DNA of 64,000 bases from NCBI GenBank assembly GCA_963972065.1, contig CAXAVJ010000004.1, forward strand, positions 33,099 through 97,098, read 5' to 3'. Shown here in pieces: positions 23,783-32,478 of the stretch. Origin of the DNA: UBA1479 sp963972065. GTDB lineage: Bacteria > Pseudomonadota > Alphaproteobacteria > Rhodospirillales > Casp-alpha2. The position numbers and the translations under genes were made by a program. Under the pieces are notes generated by a model. The model did not search any database. It saw nothing but the letters and a program-made list of their open reading frames with translations, and was not told the origin of the DNA. Position 1 is the first letter of the stretch. Each line of letters opens with the position of its first letter.

Positions 23783-25105
23783 TCAGTCGAGCCTGTACGC
23801 GGTCTCACCGTGGTTGGTGATGTCCAGGCCTTCCAATTCGTCGTCCTCGCGCACGCGGATGCCGCCGGTCAGCCCGGCCGTGATCTTGACCAGGATGAAG
23901 GTGGCAATGGCCGACCACGCCACCGTGGCAGCCAGCCCCAACGCCTGCACGCCAAGCGCGTCCATCATGGTCTTGCCCTCGGGCAGGCCGAGGCCGCCGA
24001 ACATGGGCGCGCAGAGGAACGCGACCAGGATGGTGCCGAGAGAGCCGCCAACGCCATGAACCGCGAACACGTCGAGGGAGTCATCCAACTTCCAAGCCGT
24101 CTTCACGATCTGCACCATCTTGAAGCAGACAAGCCCGGCGGCGACGCCGATGATCAAGGCGCCGATGGGGCCGACGAAACCCGACGCCGGGGTGATCGTG
24201 GCCAATCCCGCGATGGTGCCGGTGACCAAACCGACCAAGGACGGCTTGCCGTACTTCTTCCATTCAATCAGCATCCACACCAGCGACGCCGTGGCGGCGG
24301 CGATATGGGTGACCGTCAACGCCATGCCGGCCGACCCGTTGGCTGCCAAGGCCGAGCCGCCGTTGAAGCCGAACCAGCCGACCCACAGCATGCAGGCCCC
24401 CATGGCGACCATGCCCGGGTTGTGCGGCGGCGAAACGTCGTTCGGGAACCCGTGGCGCGCCCCCAGCGCCTTGACGATGACCAGCGACGAAATGCCCGCC
24501 GTGGCGTGCACGACCAAACCACCGGCGAAATCCATGACGCCCATCTGGGCGAGCCAGCCGCCGCCCCAGACCCAATGGGTCACCGGCGCGTAGACGACGA
24601 TCAGCCACAGCGACGACAGGATCAGCACGGCGGAGAACTTGATGCGCTCCACATAGGCGCCGACCATGAGCGCCGGCGTGATGATCGCGAAGGTCATCTG
24701 GAACGAGAAGAACACGTTTTCAGGAATCGTGCCCGACAATGCTTCCGTGCCGACGCCGGCCAGGAACATGCGGGACAAACCACCGATTAGGTCGTTGGCC
24801 CCGGCACCGTCCGTAAACGACAGGCTGTAGCCGATGATCAGCCACAACACGCTCATCAAACAGGCGATCGCGACGCAATGCATGAGCACGCTCAGCACGT
24901 TACGTGACCGCACTAGGCCGCCATAGAACAGAGCCAACCCCGGCAGGGTCATGAACAGGACCAGGGCTGTTGCCGTGATGATCCAGGCCGTGTCGCCGGA
25001 ATTAAGCTGATCGGCGGCAAAGGCCGCGTCGGGCGTGAAAATTGTCAGAAGAACGGCCGCAAGCGAGAATGCCGGCACGGCCTGCCGGCGTAAGAACTTG
25101 AACAT
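23783..25105 (-). CDS. amtB: Ammonium transporter
   Basis: The 440-residue protein has a signal-peptide-like N-terminus ending DAAFA-ADQ and eleven predicted helices typical of Amt. Signatures include LPGLALFYGGLVRSRNVLS at about residues 55-73, FAGGLVVHATAGISSLV with the first pore histidine and FAVHGVGGSLGTILV with the second. Amt trimers move ammonia/ammonium across the inner membrane and are gated by PII, encoded just downstream. Expression is expected under nitrogen limitation, but I could not identify a convincing sigma-54 promoter in the upstream gap. Confidence 0.95.
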   Translation of the reverse strand: MFKFLRRQAVPAFSLAAVLLTIFTPDAAFAADQLNSGDTAWIITATALVLFMTLPGLALFYGGLVRSRNVLSVLMHCVAIACLMSVLWLIIGYSLSFTDGAGANDLIGGLSRMFLAGVGTEALSGTIPENVFFSFQMTFAIITPALMVGAYVERIKFSAVLILSSLWLIVVYAPVTHWVWGGGWLAQMGVMDFAGGLVVHATAGISSLVIVKALGARHGFPNDVSPPHNPGMVAMGACMLWVGWFGFNGGSALAANGSAGMALTVTHIAAATASLVWMLIEWKKYGKPSLVGLVTGTIAGLATITPASGFVGPIGALIIGVAAGLVCFKMVQIVKTAWKLDDSLDVFAVHGVGGSLGTILVAFLCAPMFGGLGLPEGKTMMDALGVQALGLAATVAWSAIATFILVKITAGLTGGIRVREDDELEGLDITNHGETAYRLD

Positions 25106-25360
25106 GACACTCCCCGTCGTTGGGTTAGGGTTTGCTTCAATGCAATTTTTTACGCGCCTAACCGGACCGGTGTGGTGAACCTGATGGGAAGGGTTGATCC
25201 CTCCTCGCGCCGGTCCCCGGCCTCTCGTTCTTAAATCTTAAGACTTTGATGGCTCGATAATGCCCGACGGCCTAGACGATGCAAGGCCTAATTCCTGCCC
25301 CGGCATCCTCCCTGGAATGCGAGAAATTCGGGATCGGGGCCACTTTCCGCAGTACGCAGG
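25106..25360. other. Intergenic region upstream of amtB
   Basis: The gap has no gene. It holds a short AT-rich palindrome (TCTTAA-ATC-TTAAGA, 25229-25243) and a dispersed GGACCGG/CCGGTCC pair. A TTGCA lies near 25140 on the - strand, but no GG element sits at sigma-54 spacing. The promoter of amtB must be here. Confidence 0.35.
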
Positions 25361-26140
25361 TCAGCGAGCCTTGAAGGCCGGCTTTTCCTTGGCCAGAAAG
25401 GCACGCACGCCTTCCTTGTAATCTTCGGAATCGCACAGCGCATAGCTTGATTTCAGTTCTTCCGGGCCGATCTGCGCGGGCTGCAGCAGGCGGCGCAGGA
25501 TCTTTTTCGATCCGCGTGCGGCCAAAGGTGCGCCTTGGGCAACGCGCCAGGCGACCGTCTCGGCCTCGTCGTCCAACTGGTCCGCCGGCACGACCCGGGT
25601 CACCAGCCCTTTGGCATAAGCCTCGTCGGCCTCCAAAATCCGGCCTTCCAGCAGTAGTTCCATGATGACCGCCGCCGACACCACGGCCAGCGCCGCCGCC
25701 ATTTCCGGATAGGCGAAGGCATGGCCCAGACGGTTGATGGGGATCCCGAAACGCGACCCTTCGGCGGCCAGGCGCATGTCGCAGCAGCAGGCGATCTCGA
25801 ACCCGCCGCCGGTGCAGGCGCCGCGGATCACGGCGATGGTCGGATGTTTCAAGTTTGAGAACGCATGCAGCGCGTCAGCGACGACCTTGCCGTAGATTTC
25901 GGCCTGATCAGCACTCATGCGCTTTTCCGGGAATTCGGAGATATCCGCCCCCGCGGCGAAATGATCGCCCATGCCCGTGACCAACACGCAGCGCAGATCG
26001 TCGTCAGCTTCCAGTTCCGCCGTGACCTCGACCAGCCGCCGCCAGGCGTCCAGGTTCATGGCATTGCGCTTTTCCGGGTTGTTGATGGTCAGGGTCGCGA
26101 TGGCGCCCTTGCGTTCCAGGCGGATAATATCATCGTTCAT
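25361..26140 (-). CDS. Enoyl-CoA hydratase/isomerase family protein
   Basis: The 259-residue crotonase has the oxyanion-hole segment GDHFAAGADISEF at about residues 58-70 and GACTGGGFEIACCCDMR at about 106-122. The first hydratase glutamate is kept (GGGFEI), but the second position has no Glu (GIPINRLGHAFAY). It resembles the carnitine-racemase/CaiD-like side of the family more than a beta-oxidation hydratase. It follows the D-2-hydroxyacid dehydrogenase by 19 bases on the same strand and is probably cotranscribed with it. Confidence 0.85.
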   Translation of the reverse strand: MNDDIIRLERKGAIATLTINNPEKRNAMNLDAWRRLVEVTAELEADDDLRCVLVTGMGDHFAAGADISEFPEKRMSADQAEIYGKVVADALHAFSNLKHPTIAVIRGACTGGGFEIACCCDMRLAAEGSRFGIPINRLGHAFAYPEMAAALAVVSAAVIMELLLEGRILEADEAYAKGLVTRVVPADQLDDEAETVAWRVAQGAPLAARGSKKILRRLLQPAQIGPEELKSSYALCDSEDYKEGVRAFLAKEKPAFKAR

Positions 26141-26159
26141 GGCGTGGTCTTCTTGTGTC

Positions 26160-27122
26160 TCAATCTTCGGCGTTCAGAACCCGGACCGGCGAACCGGCCA
26201 TCCAGGATTTGATGCATTCCACGGCTTCCGGGTACATCACTTCGTAATTTTCCCGGATCACGTAGCCCGTGTGCCCGGTCAGCACGGCGTTGTCGAGCTT
26301 ACGCAAGGCATGGTCGGTGGGCAGTGGCTCGACATCATAAACGTCGATACCCGCACCTTTGATCTTGTTCGCCTTGAGCGCCGCAATCAATGCCGTCTCG
26401 TCAATGATCGGCCCGCGCGAGGTGTTGACGATGTAGGCAGAGGGCTTCATCAGCGCCAGTTCATCCGCGCCGACAAGACCCGTGGTCCGCTCCGACAGCA
26501 GGACATGGATGGTCACCACGTCGGATTGCTTGAACAGGTCTTCCTTGGAAACGCGGGTCGCATTGCATTCGGCCGCCCGTTCGTCGGTCAGGTTTTCCGA
26601 CCAGGCGACGACCTTCATGCCGAGTGCCGTGCCGAGTGCCGCCGATTGTGCGCCCAGTTTGCCCAAGCCGATGACGCCGAGCGTCTTGCCGCGGAGCCCC
26701 ACCGGGAAGCTCTCCTGCCAGCCGCCGGCCTTCATGCAGCGGTCTTCCTTGGGAATTTCCTTGGTCACGGCGAAAATCAGGGCCCAGGTCTGTTCGAACG
26801 CCGGATAGGGCAGAATCGCCGTGCCGCAGACGGTGATGCCCATGGCACGCGCCTTTTTCATGTCCCAGGCTAGGTTACGCATGCCCGTGGTCACCATCAT
26901 CTTCAGGTCCGGCAGCTTTTCCAGCTGCGACGCCGGAAAGCGGGTGCGCTCGCGCATGCCGACGACGAAGTCGAAACCCGCCAGGGCCTTGGAGACACGG
27001 TCTTCGTCGGTCTGCAGGAATTCATTGAAGGAGACGACCTCCACGTTGGGGCCCAGGCTGGCCCAATCGGCAAGCTCCAGGGCCACGTTCTGGTAGTCGT
27101 CCAGGATGGCGATGCGGGTCAT
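26160..27122 (-). CDS. D-isomer-specific 2-hydroxyacid dehydrogenase
   Basis: The 320-residue protein shows the GxGxxG of the NAD-binding domain (TLGVIGLGKLGAQSAALG at about residues 149-166), then IVNTSRGPIIDE carrying the catalytic Arg, DVYDVEPLPTDH carrying the Glu and LTGHTGYV carrying the catalytic His. Members interconvert 2-oxo and D-2-hydroxy acids (phosphoglycerate, glycerate, lactate). It is upstream of a crotonase gene on the same strand, suggesting a role in organic-acid catabolism rather than serine synthesis. Confidence 0.9.
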   Translation of the reverse strand: MTRIAILDDYQNVALELADWASLGPNVEVVSFNEFLQTDEDRVSKALAGFDFVVGMRERTRFPASQLEKLPDLKMMVTTGMRNLAWDMKKARAMGITVCGTAILPYPAFEQTWALIFAVTKEIPKEDRCMKAGGWQESFPVGLRGKTLGVIGLGKLGAQSAALGTALGMKVVAWSENLTDERAAECNATRVSKEDLFKQSDVVTIHVLLSERTTGLVGADELALMKPSAYIVNTSRGPIIDETALIAALKANKIKGAGIDVYDVEPLPTDHALRKLDNAVLTGHTGYVIRENYEVMYPEAVECIKSWMAGSPVRVLNAED

Positions 27123-27343
27123 GTTTCGTTTCCCTTCGTTTCTTGATGTCCGGTGATACCGGCAGTGTTAGGGCCAGGATATGGCCCGACCAGGGGTCGG
27201 GCGGCAAGTCCTTAAAATCACACGAGCCTGCGTCAGGTTCACATAAGCTCTGGCGTTTATGCTATGGTTGATGCACATATTGCGCCCGGCAACGGTGCCA
27301 AAAGACCAATAATCACCCCATTGGGGCTAGGCTGAGAACTCCC

Positions 27344-28288
27344 ATGCCGATCGACACAGGATTTTCCTTTTCCGATATCGTCGCCAAGGCGAACGATGCA
27401 GTCATCGTTGCCAAGGCTGCCAAAGGCAAATCGAGCAAACCGAAGATCACGTACGTGAATGCGGCCTTCTGCCGCCTGTCCGGTTATTCGGACAAGGAAG
27501 CGATCGGCAAAGCCCCCTGGTTCCTTGATGGTCCCGATACGGACCCGGAAGCCCGCGCGAAGGTCGAGGACGCGGTCAAGGCCGGGCGCCACATGCGCAC
27601 CCGCCTGCAGCAATACGCCAAGGACGGCACAAGCTATTGGGTCGATGTGAACATCATGCCGCTGTTCGGCAGCGATGGGGAAATCACCCATATCGCCGCC
27701 ATCCAGCGCAACGTGACCGAAGACGTCCTGCGCGAACAGGAACTGCTGAACCTCGCCACGACCGACGACCTGACCGGTGCCAAGAACCGCCGCCATTTCA
27801 TGGAGCGGGCGGAACTGGAAGTCCATCGCTTGCGCCGGCACCGGGTGCCGTTTTCCGTGGTCCTTTTGGACCTGGACCATTTCAAATTGGTCAATGATAC
27901 CCACGGCCACCAAGCCGGCGACGACGTGCTGAAGGAAGCCGTCCGGCGCTGGCAGCATGGCCGCCGGCCGTTCGACACCTTGGGCCGCCTGGGTGGCGAG
28001 GAATTCGCCATTCTGCTGCCCGGTGCCGATGCCGAGGCCACCATGACCGTGGCCGAACGCTTGCGCGCCGTCATCGCCGATGCGCCGTTCGATACCATCG
28101 CCGGCCCAATCGACGTCACCGTATCCATCGGCATAGCCGAGGCGGAAGACGCAGATCAGACCATCGAAGGCACGCTGGGCCGTGCCGACGCCGCGCTTTA
28201 CCATTCCAAGCACGGCGGGCGGAACCGGGTGACCAAGGCGTCGCCGATCCCCGCCGCCAAGCGCAAGGCGGCCGGCAAGAAGGGCTGA
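27344..28288 (+). CDS. PAS (LOV-like)-GGDEF diguanylate cyclase
   Basis: The 314-residue cytoplasmic protein has an N-terminal PAS domain (about residues 10-126) and a C-terminal GGDEF domain (about 136-300). The active-site loop GGEEF is at 217-221, preceded by the inhibitory I-site pattern RPFD at 208-211, so it should make c-di-GMP with product feedback. The PAS part follows the LOV pattern closely (GKAPWFLDGPDTDPEA, then YAKDGTSYWVDVNIMPL), but the flavin-bonding cysteine of GxNCRFLQ is Pro58 here. It therefore cannot form the usual photo-adduct and may sense something else or act by flavin reduction. Confidence 0.9.
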   Translation: MPIDTGFSFSDIVAKANDAVIVAKAAKGKSSKPKITYVNAAFCRLSGYSDKEAIGKAPWFLDGPDTDPEARAKVEDAVKAGRHMRTRLQQYAKDGTSYWVDVNIMPLFGSDGEITHIAAIQRNVTEDVLREQELLNLATTDDLTGAKNRRHFMERAELEVHRLRRHRVPFSVVLLDLDHFKLVNDTHGHQAGDDVLKEAVRRWQHGRRPFDTLGRLGGEEFAILLPGADAEATMTVAERLRAVIADAPFDTIAGPIDVTVSIGIAEAEDADQTIEGTLGRADAALYHSKHGGRNRVTKASPIPAAKRKAAGKKG

Positions 28289-28339
28289 TCCCTTCCCGTT
28301 TCTTTTCACGACAGACTTTTCAGTAATTCAATTGGCCGT

Positions 28340-29383
28340 TCAGGCCGCGCGCGCGCCCTTCAGACGCATGGGCATGCGGGGGCCCATGTTGTAGTGATCG
28401 GCAAACTTGGGATCGAGCTTGCGCCCGTCGTGCGCGTTGAACCAGATGCGCAGCAGGTTGCGTTTGCGCGTGCCGTCGGGCCAGTCCTCGAAGGCGGCAC
28501 GGGAATGCAGGGTCACATAATTGTTGAGAATCTGAATGTCGCCCGTCTCGAACGTCATGTCGTAGCGGAACCGGTCGCTGACGCAGAGTTCCTGCATGTA
28601 ATCGAGCGCCTCTCGGGCAAGGTCGGAAATCGGCTCGCCGATGAATTCCTGGCCCTCGATGATCGCCTTGCGCAGGTAACGGCAACTCAGCCGCCCGTCG
28701 CACCAGCTGTAGACGGGCACCTTGTGGCGGGTGACAGGATGGGTTTCCCCGGCCTCGCCCTCGCCCCGCAGGTTGAAGTGAAAACCTTCGTACAGCACCG
28801 GCAGGTATTCCGGGCGGCTCATCAAAATTTCATTGTATACCGCCATGCTTGACGCGATCTGGCTTTCCCCGCCGGACATGGAGGGTTGCAGGCAAAGCAG
28901 GCTGACCAGATCCAGGCCGTCGCAATGGAAATACAGTTTCTGACGCGTCTTGTAGCCGCGGATCAAGGGATCGTTGTAGTCGAGGCCCTTATCCGTGACC
29001 TCGCCGATCACGTCACCGCCCGGATTGTGGTGCATGGGTTGGCCCATCAGAACCGTGAGCGCCCAATACATGGCCTCGATCCGGGGGCGGTCGTAACGCG
29101 CGATCTCCAGCCCCTTGATCAGCACGCAGCCGCGCCCGTTTTCCAGTTCCCCGACCGCCCAACCAGCCAATGCCGCCAATTCCGGGGCGTCGATATCCTC
29201 GGGGCCGAACTGCTGCGCCCCCAGTCCTCGGGCCGCCAGATCGGCGGTCACAGTTTCGAGCGCACTCAACTCCTCGGCGTTCAGGCGCCGGGTCCAGTTG
29301 GGATCGCCGGCCAGCTCGGCGGCAGTCCAGGCGGATTTTTCGGTAACGGGGGTCAGGATCGTGTCGGTCATGGCGGTCAACAT
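28340..29383 (-). CDS. TauD/TfdA-type Fe(II)/2-oxoglutarate dioxygenase
   Basis: The 347-residue protein carries the iron-binding H-x-D as His153-Cys-Asp155 (YFHCDGLDLVSLL), with the distal His in LNNYVTLHSRAAFED and an Arg-containing segment RKRNLLRIWF for 2-oxoglutarate. By family it hydroxylates a small acid or sulfonate in the cytosol. It is divergent from the methylisocitrate-lyase-like gene, and the gap carries ATTGTATACAGT. ATG 29383 is used, and ATG 29371 (MTDTIL) is an equally plausible start as neither has a strong ribosome site. Confidence 0.85.
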   Translation of the reverse strand: MLTAMTDTILTPVTEKSAWTAAELAGDPNWTRRLNAEELSALETVTADLAARGLGAQQFGPEDIDAPELAALAGWAVGELENGRGCVLIKGLEIARYDRPRIEAMYWALTVLMGQPMHHNPGGDVIGEVTDKGLDYNDPLIRGYKTRQKLYFHCDGLDLVSLLCLQPSMSGGESQIASSMAVYNEILMSRPEYLPVLYEGFHFNLRGEGEAGETHPVTRHKVPVYSWCDGRLSCRYLRKAIIEGQEFIGEPISDLAREALDYMQELCVSDRFRYDMTFETGDIQILNNYVTLHSRAAFEDWPDGTRKRNLLRIWFNAHDGRKLDPKFADHYNMGPRMPMRLKGARAA

Positions 29384-29524
29384 TTCGTCTCAAAAGGTGA
29401 GTGGGGCTACTTTCCTGCGCGGCGTGTATCAGGGTCAGATTGTCGATATTCGACTGTCTAGCACGCAAGCACCGTTGCGTCGGCGGCAAAATAACCGTTA
29501 AGTGTGCTCCAATGACAGCGTGAA

Positions 29525-29536
29525 ATTGTATACAGT
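29525..29536. promoter_or_regulatory. GntR-type operator candidate ATTGTATACAGT
   Basis: A palindrome with core TGTATACA in the divergent gap between the dioxygenase and lyase genes, 51 bases before the lyase start. It belongs to the set at 4272, 49072, 52179 and 60679. Confidence 0.5.
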
Positions 29537-29586
29537 TTGCGCAGATGAGCCACAAACGACGCCCACATTTGACGGAGGATATCCCC

Positions 29587-30498
29587 ATGACCTGGCTTGA
29601 AGGCAACGGACGCGACAAACGCCCTGCGGGTGAACGGCTGCGCGAGCTTTTGGACCGCGACGAAATCCTGCGCGTGCCCGGCGCGCACAACGCCTTCGCC
29701 GGCATGATCGCCAAGCAGGCGGGGTTTGAAACGCTGTATATCTCCGGCGGCGCCGTCACGGCGTCCCTCGGCCTGCCCGACCTGGGCATCATGACCCTGG
29801 ACGAAATGTGCAACGTCGTGCGCAGCGTGTCGCGGACCACGGATCTGCCGCTGATCGTCGACGGCGACACCGGCTACGGCGGCGTGCTGAACGCCATGCG
29901 CGTGGTCAAGGAACTGGAGCTGTCCGGCGCAGGTGCTGTGCATATCGAAGACCAGCTTCTGCCCAAAAAATGCGGCCATCTGAACGACAAGCGCCTGGTC
30001 GAACCGCAAGAAGCCGCCGCCAAGATCGCCGCCGCCAAGGCAGCCTCGTCGCATCTGGTCATCATCGCGCGCACGGACGCCGCCGGGGTCGAGGGACTGG
30101 ATGCTGCCATCAAGCGCGCCAATCTGTACCGCGAAGCCGGCGCCGACGTGACCTTCCCCGACGGCCTGCCCTCGGCAGAGGATCATTTGGAATTCGCCAA
30201 GAAGGTGCCGGGCAAGAAGATGGCCAACATGACCGAATACGGCCGCACCCCCTTCTTCACGGGTCAGCAGTTCCAGGACATGGGCTTCGACATCGTGATC
30301 TGGCCGGCGACCTCGATCCGCGCGGCGGCCAAGCTGTTCCAGGACCTGTACGGCCATATGCGCGACCACGACGGCACCGAAGGCTTCATGGACAAGGTGA
30401 TGAGCCGCGCCGAACAGTACGACACGCTGGCTTATTACGATTATGAGGCGCTGGATGCCTCGGTCGCGCGGACCGTGGTTCCCGAATACGGCAAGTAA
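29587..30498 (+). CDS. Isocitrate lyase/PEP mutase family enzyme (2-methylisocitrate lyase-like)
   Basis: The 303-residue TIM barrel matches PrpB along its length. Landmarks are LYISGGAVTASLGLPDLGI at about residues 50-68, the metal-binding DGDTGYGG at 92-99, the active-site loop KKCGH at 127-131 (KRCGH in PrpB) and NMTEYGRTPFF in the C-terminal part. PrpB cleaves 2-methylisocitrate to pyruvate and succinate, and 2,3-dimethylmalate lyase is a near relative. No prpC or prpD operon is adjacent, although two PrpD-family genes lie in the window. ATG 29587 follows GGAGGATATCCCC. Confidence 0.88.
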   Translation: MTWLEGNGRDKRPAGERLRELLDRDEILRVPGAHNAFAGMIAKQAGFETLYISGGAVTASLGLPDLGIMTLDEMCNVVRSVSRTTDLPLIVDGDTGYGGVLNAMRVVKELELSGAGAVHIEDQLLPKKCGHLNDKRLVEPQEAAAKIAAAKAASSHLVIIARTDAAGVEGLDAAIKRANLYREAGADVTFPDGLPSAEDHLEFAKKVPGKKMANMTEYGRTPFFTGQQFQDMGFDIVIWPATSIRAAAKLFQDLYGHMRDHDGTEGFMDKVMSRAEQYDTLAYYDYEALDASVARTVVPEYGK

Positions 30499-30513
30499 GC
30501 CGCGTGCACGACG

Positions 30514-31077
30514 TTAGCGTTGCCTGATGCCGTGAATATGGACGTCATGTGCGGAATGCTTGCTGAGGATTTCCACCGCCCGGGCTTCCTTTTCCTCGGT
30601 CGTGGTCAATACCCATAGCAGCAGGCCGCCGCGTTCCATCTGATCGCGCAGAAACTTGGCGTGGCTTTCACCGATGCCTGCCGCAAGAAGGACACCGATC
30701 ATCGCACCGGCGCCGCCCGCGATTGCCGTCGCGGCAGCGGCGGCGGCGATCGTGCCCCCCGAGGCGACGATCGCGCCTGCCGCCAGGGTCGCTGGGATGT
30801 AGGTCAAGATGCCGATCACGCCGCCTTCCGCATCGCCGACGCTTTCCGGCGAAACATAGGCTGCCCGGGGCGCATCGAGGTCATCCTCGGCGGCAGCGGC
30901 GTTTTCGTAGATATGCCCCAGCTTTTCCTGAACGGCCTCTTCGCCCGCGAGAAGACTGATCTCCGCCCGGTTGAATCCGGAACTCAGCAATTCATCGATC
31001 GCGGCCTGCAGCGAGTCGGCGGTTTCAAATACGCCGACGGCTTCTCGAGAAAATTCCGTTGCAGCTTCATTGGTCAT
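30514..31077 (-). CDS. YflT/general-stress-17M-like protein with glycine-zipper helices
   Basis: A 187-residue protein. The N-terminal domain VGVFETADSLQAAIDELLSSGF at about residues 13-34 matches the heat- and stress-induced YflT-type domain. A central hydrophobic hairpin rich in Gly/Ala (about 85-125, ATLAAGAIVASGGTIAAAAA) may insert in membranes. The C-terminus is a small alpha/beta piece ending HDVHIHGIRQR. Such proteins are linked to general stress and envelope responses, but the mechanism is unknown. ATG 31077 follows AAGGAGGCCCTCCC. The longer reading overlaps the dehalogenase gene and was rejected. Confidence 0.75.
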   Translation of the reverse strand: MTNEAATEFSREAVGVFETADSLQAAIDELLSSGFNRAEISLLAGEEAVQEKLGHIYENAAAAEDDLDAPRAAYVSPESVGDAEGGVIGILTYIPATLAAGAIVASGGTIAAAAAATAIAGGAGAMIGVLLAAGIGESHAKFLRDQMERGGLLLWVLTTTEEKEARAVEILSKHSAHDVHIHGIRQR

Positions 31078-31177
31078 GGGAGGGCCTCCTTCAGGCGTGA
31101 CGCGATGAAGCCCAGTATCTCCGATTGTTCCGCCGGCGGCTTTGACTTGCGTCAACCGGCCCCTGCCCCCAGGGAGT

Positions 31178-31894
31178 CTAGCAACCCATTGCCTCGGCAA
31201 CGCCGACGAGGTCCTTGGTGACGACCTCCCAATCACTTTCCGCCGCCTGATCGGCCTCCTGATCGGGGCCGTATTCCTTCCTGGGCAGGAAGGCCGTCTT
31301 CATGCCGTGGCTGCGCGCGGCCGCCAGGTCATAGTTGTGGCAGGCCGTCAGCATGCACTGCTCCGGCGTCGCCTTCATGCCCATCAGTTCAATGGCCGTC
31401 AGATAGGCGCGGGGATGCGGCTTGTAGACCTGGGCGTTTTCCGCCGTCAGGATCGCGTCGAACGGCAGGCCGCCGTGCTTGGCGATGGCCGTCAGCCAGG
31501 CGAAGGACCCGTTGGACAAGGTCACCAGGGTGTATTTCTTGGCCAGCCGGGTCAGCCCCTCGACCGCGTCGGGCCAGGGATCGATCTTGAGCCACAGATG
31601 CAAAATTTCCTGCTTCTGCGCCTCCGTGAGCCCCTCCAGGCCGAACTCACCGACCACCTGATTCATGCGTTCCAGGTACATTTCATCCAGGTTGAAATAG
31701 GGCCGTTCCCCCGAGATCACGGCATCCATGGCCGGGCGGTATCCGGCCTTCCAGGCCGCGAGGAATCCGGGCCAGTCGGCGTCGATCCCTTCGCGCGCGC
31801 CGTACTCCGCCAACAGGCGCAACAGGCTGGACCGCCAATCGACGACCGTGCCGAACACGTCAAAAAAGATCACCTTTACATCGGGGGCTGCCAT
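31178..31894 (-). CDS. Haloacid dehalogenase, type II (HAD superfamily)
   Basis: The 238-residue protein has HAD motif I FFDVFGTVVDWR at about residues 10-21, whose first Asp is the nucleophile and whose DWR is characteristic of L-2-haloacid dehalogenases. Motif II is LSNGS near 124, motif III Lys lies in AQVYKPHPRAY near 153 and motif IV is in ACHNYDLAAARSHGMKTAF. Type II enzymes hydrolyse (S)-2-haloacids, but many proteins with this sequence pattern act on other substrates. The gene stands alone between the stress protein and the acetyltransferase. Confidence 0.85.
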   Translation of the reverse strand: MAAPDVKVIFFDVFGTVVDWRSSLLRLLAEYGAREGIDADWPGFLAAWKAGYRPAMDAVISGERPYFNLDEMYLERMNQVVGEFGLEGLTEAQKQEILHLWLKIDPWPDAVEGLTRLAKKYTLVTLSNGSFAWLTAIAKHGGLPFDAILTAENAQVYKPHPRAYLTAIELMGMKATPEQCMLTACHNYDLAAARSHGMKTAFLPRKEYGPDQEADQAAESDWEVVTKDLVGVAEAMGC

Positions 31895-31989
31895 GGCGGT
31901 TTCCTCGTTTCATGGATTTGTCGGGCGACGATGCCTGGGCTAATCTCGCCACAGACGCCCCGCAACCGCAAGCCGCTTGGATTCCCGCC

Positions 31990-32451
31990 ATGCCCCAAGA
32001 CGTCACCGTCCGCGCACCGACGCGCGAAGATTTCGATGCCTGGTCCCACCTTTGGGCCGGCTACAACGCGTTCTATGAACGCAAGGGCCCGACCGCCGTC
32101 CCGCCCGAGATCACCCGCCTGACCTGGGATCGCTTCTTCGATGCCTACGAGCCCATGCATTGCCTAGTCGCCGAACACGGTGGCCGGCTGGTCGGCCTGG
32201 TCCATTACATCTATCACCGCAACACGGTGATGCGCGGGCCGACCTGCTATCTGCAGGACCTGTTCACCGACGCGGACCTGCGGGGCCAAGGCGTCGGACG
32301 GGCGTTGATCGAGGCCGTGTACGAGCGCGCCCGCGCCGCCGGGTCGCCCCGCGTCTACTGGCAGACCCACGAAACCAACGCCACGGCCATGACGCTGTAT
32401 GACAAGGTCGCCGGCAAGTCCGGATTTGTCGTATACCGGCACGACCTTTAA
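31990..32451 (+). CDS. GNAT family N-acetyltransferase
   Basis: A 153-residue acetyltransferase. Motif A with the acetyl-CoA pyrophosphate loop is LRGQGVGRALIEAVYERA at about residues 97-114, preceded by CYLQDLFTDAD. The family's conserved WxxY-type helix appears near the start (HLWAGYNAFYER). The acceptor is unknown, probably a small molecule or peptide. Start chosen at MPQDVTVRAP because that is where the family homology begins; no strong ribosome site is visible. It precedes a crotonase gene by 27 bases. Confidence 0.85.
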   Translation: MPQDVTVRAPTREDFDAWSHLWAGYNAFYERKGPTAVPPEITRLTWDRFFDAYEPMHCLVAEHGGRLVGLVHYIYHRNTVMRGPTCYLQDLFTDADLRGQGVGRALIEAVYERARAAGSPRVYWQTHETNATAMTLYDKVAGKSGFVVYRHDL

Positions 32452-32478
32452 ACAACGAAAAACCAGGGAGAATCCCCC

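Noticed and set aside
25106..25180. Possible sigma-54 promoter for amtB
   Set aside because: A TTGCA is present near 25140 on the - strand, but the nearest GG is three bases too far for the -24/-12 spacing.
28838..28848. ATTGTATACC inside the dioxygenase gene as a further operator copy
   Set aside because: It lies within coding sequence and matches only one half of the palindrome well.
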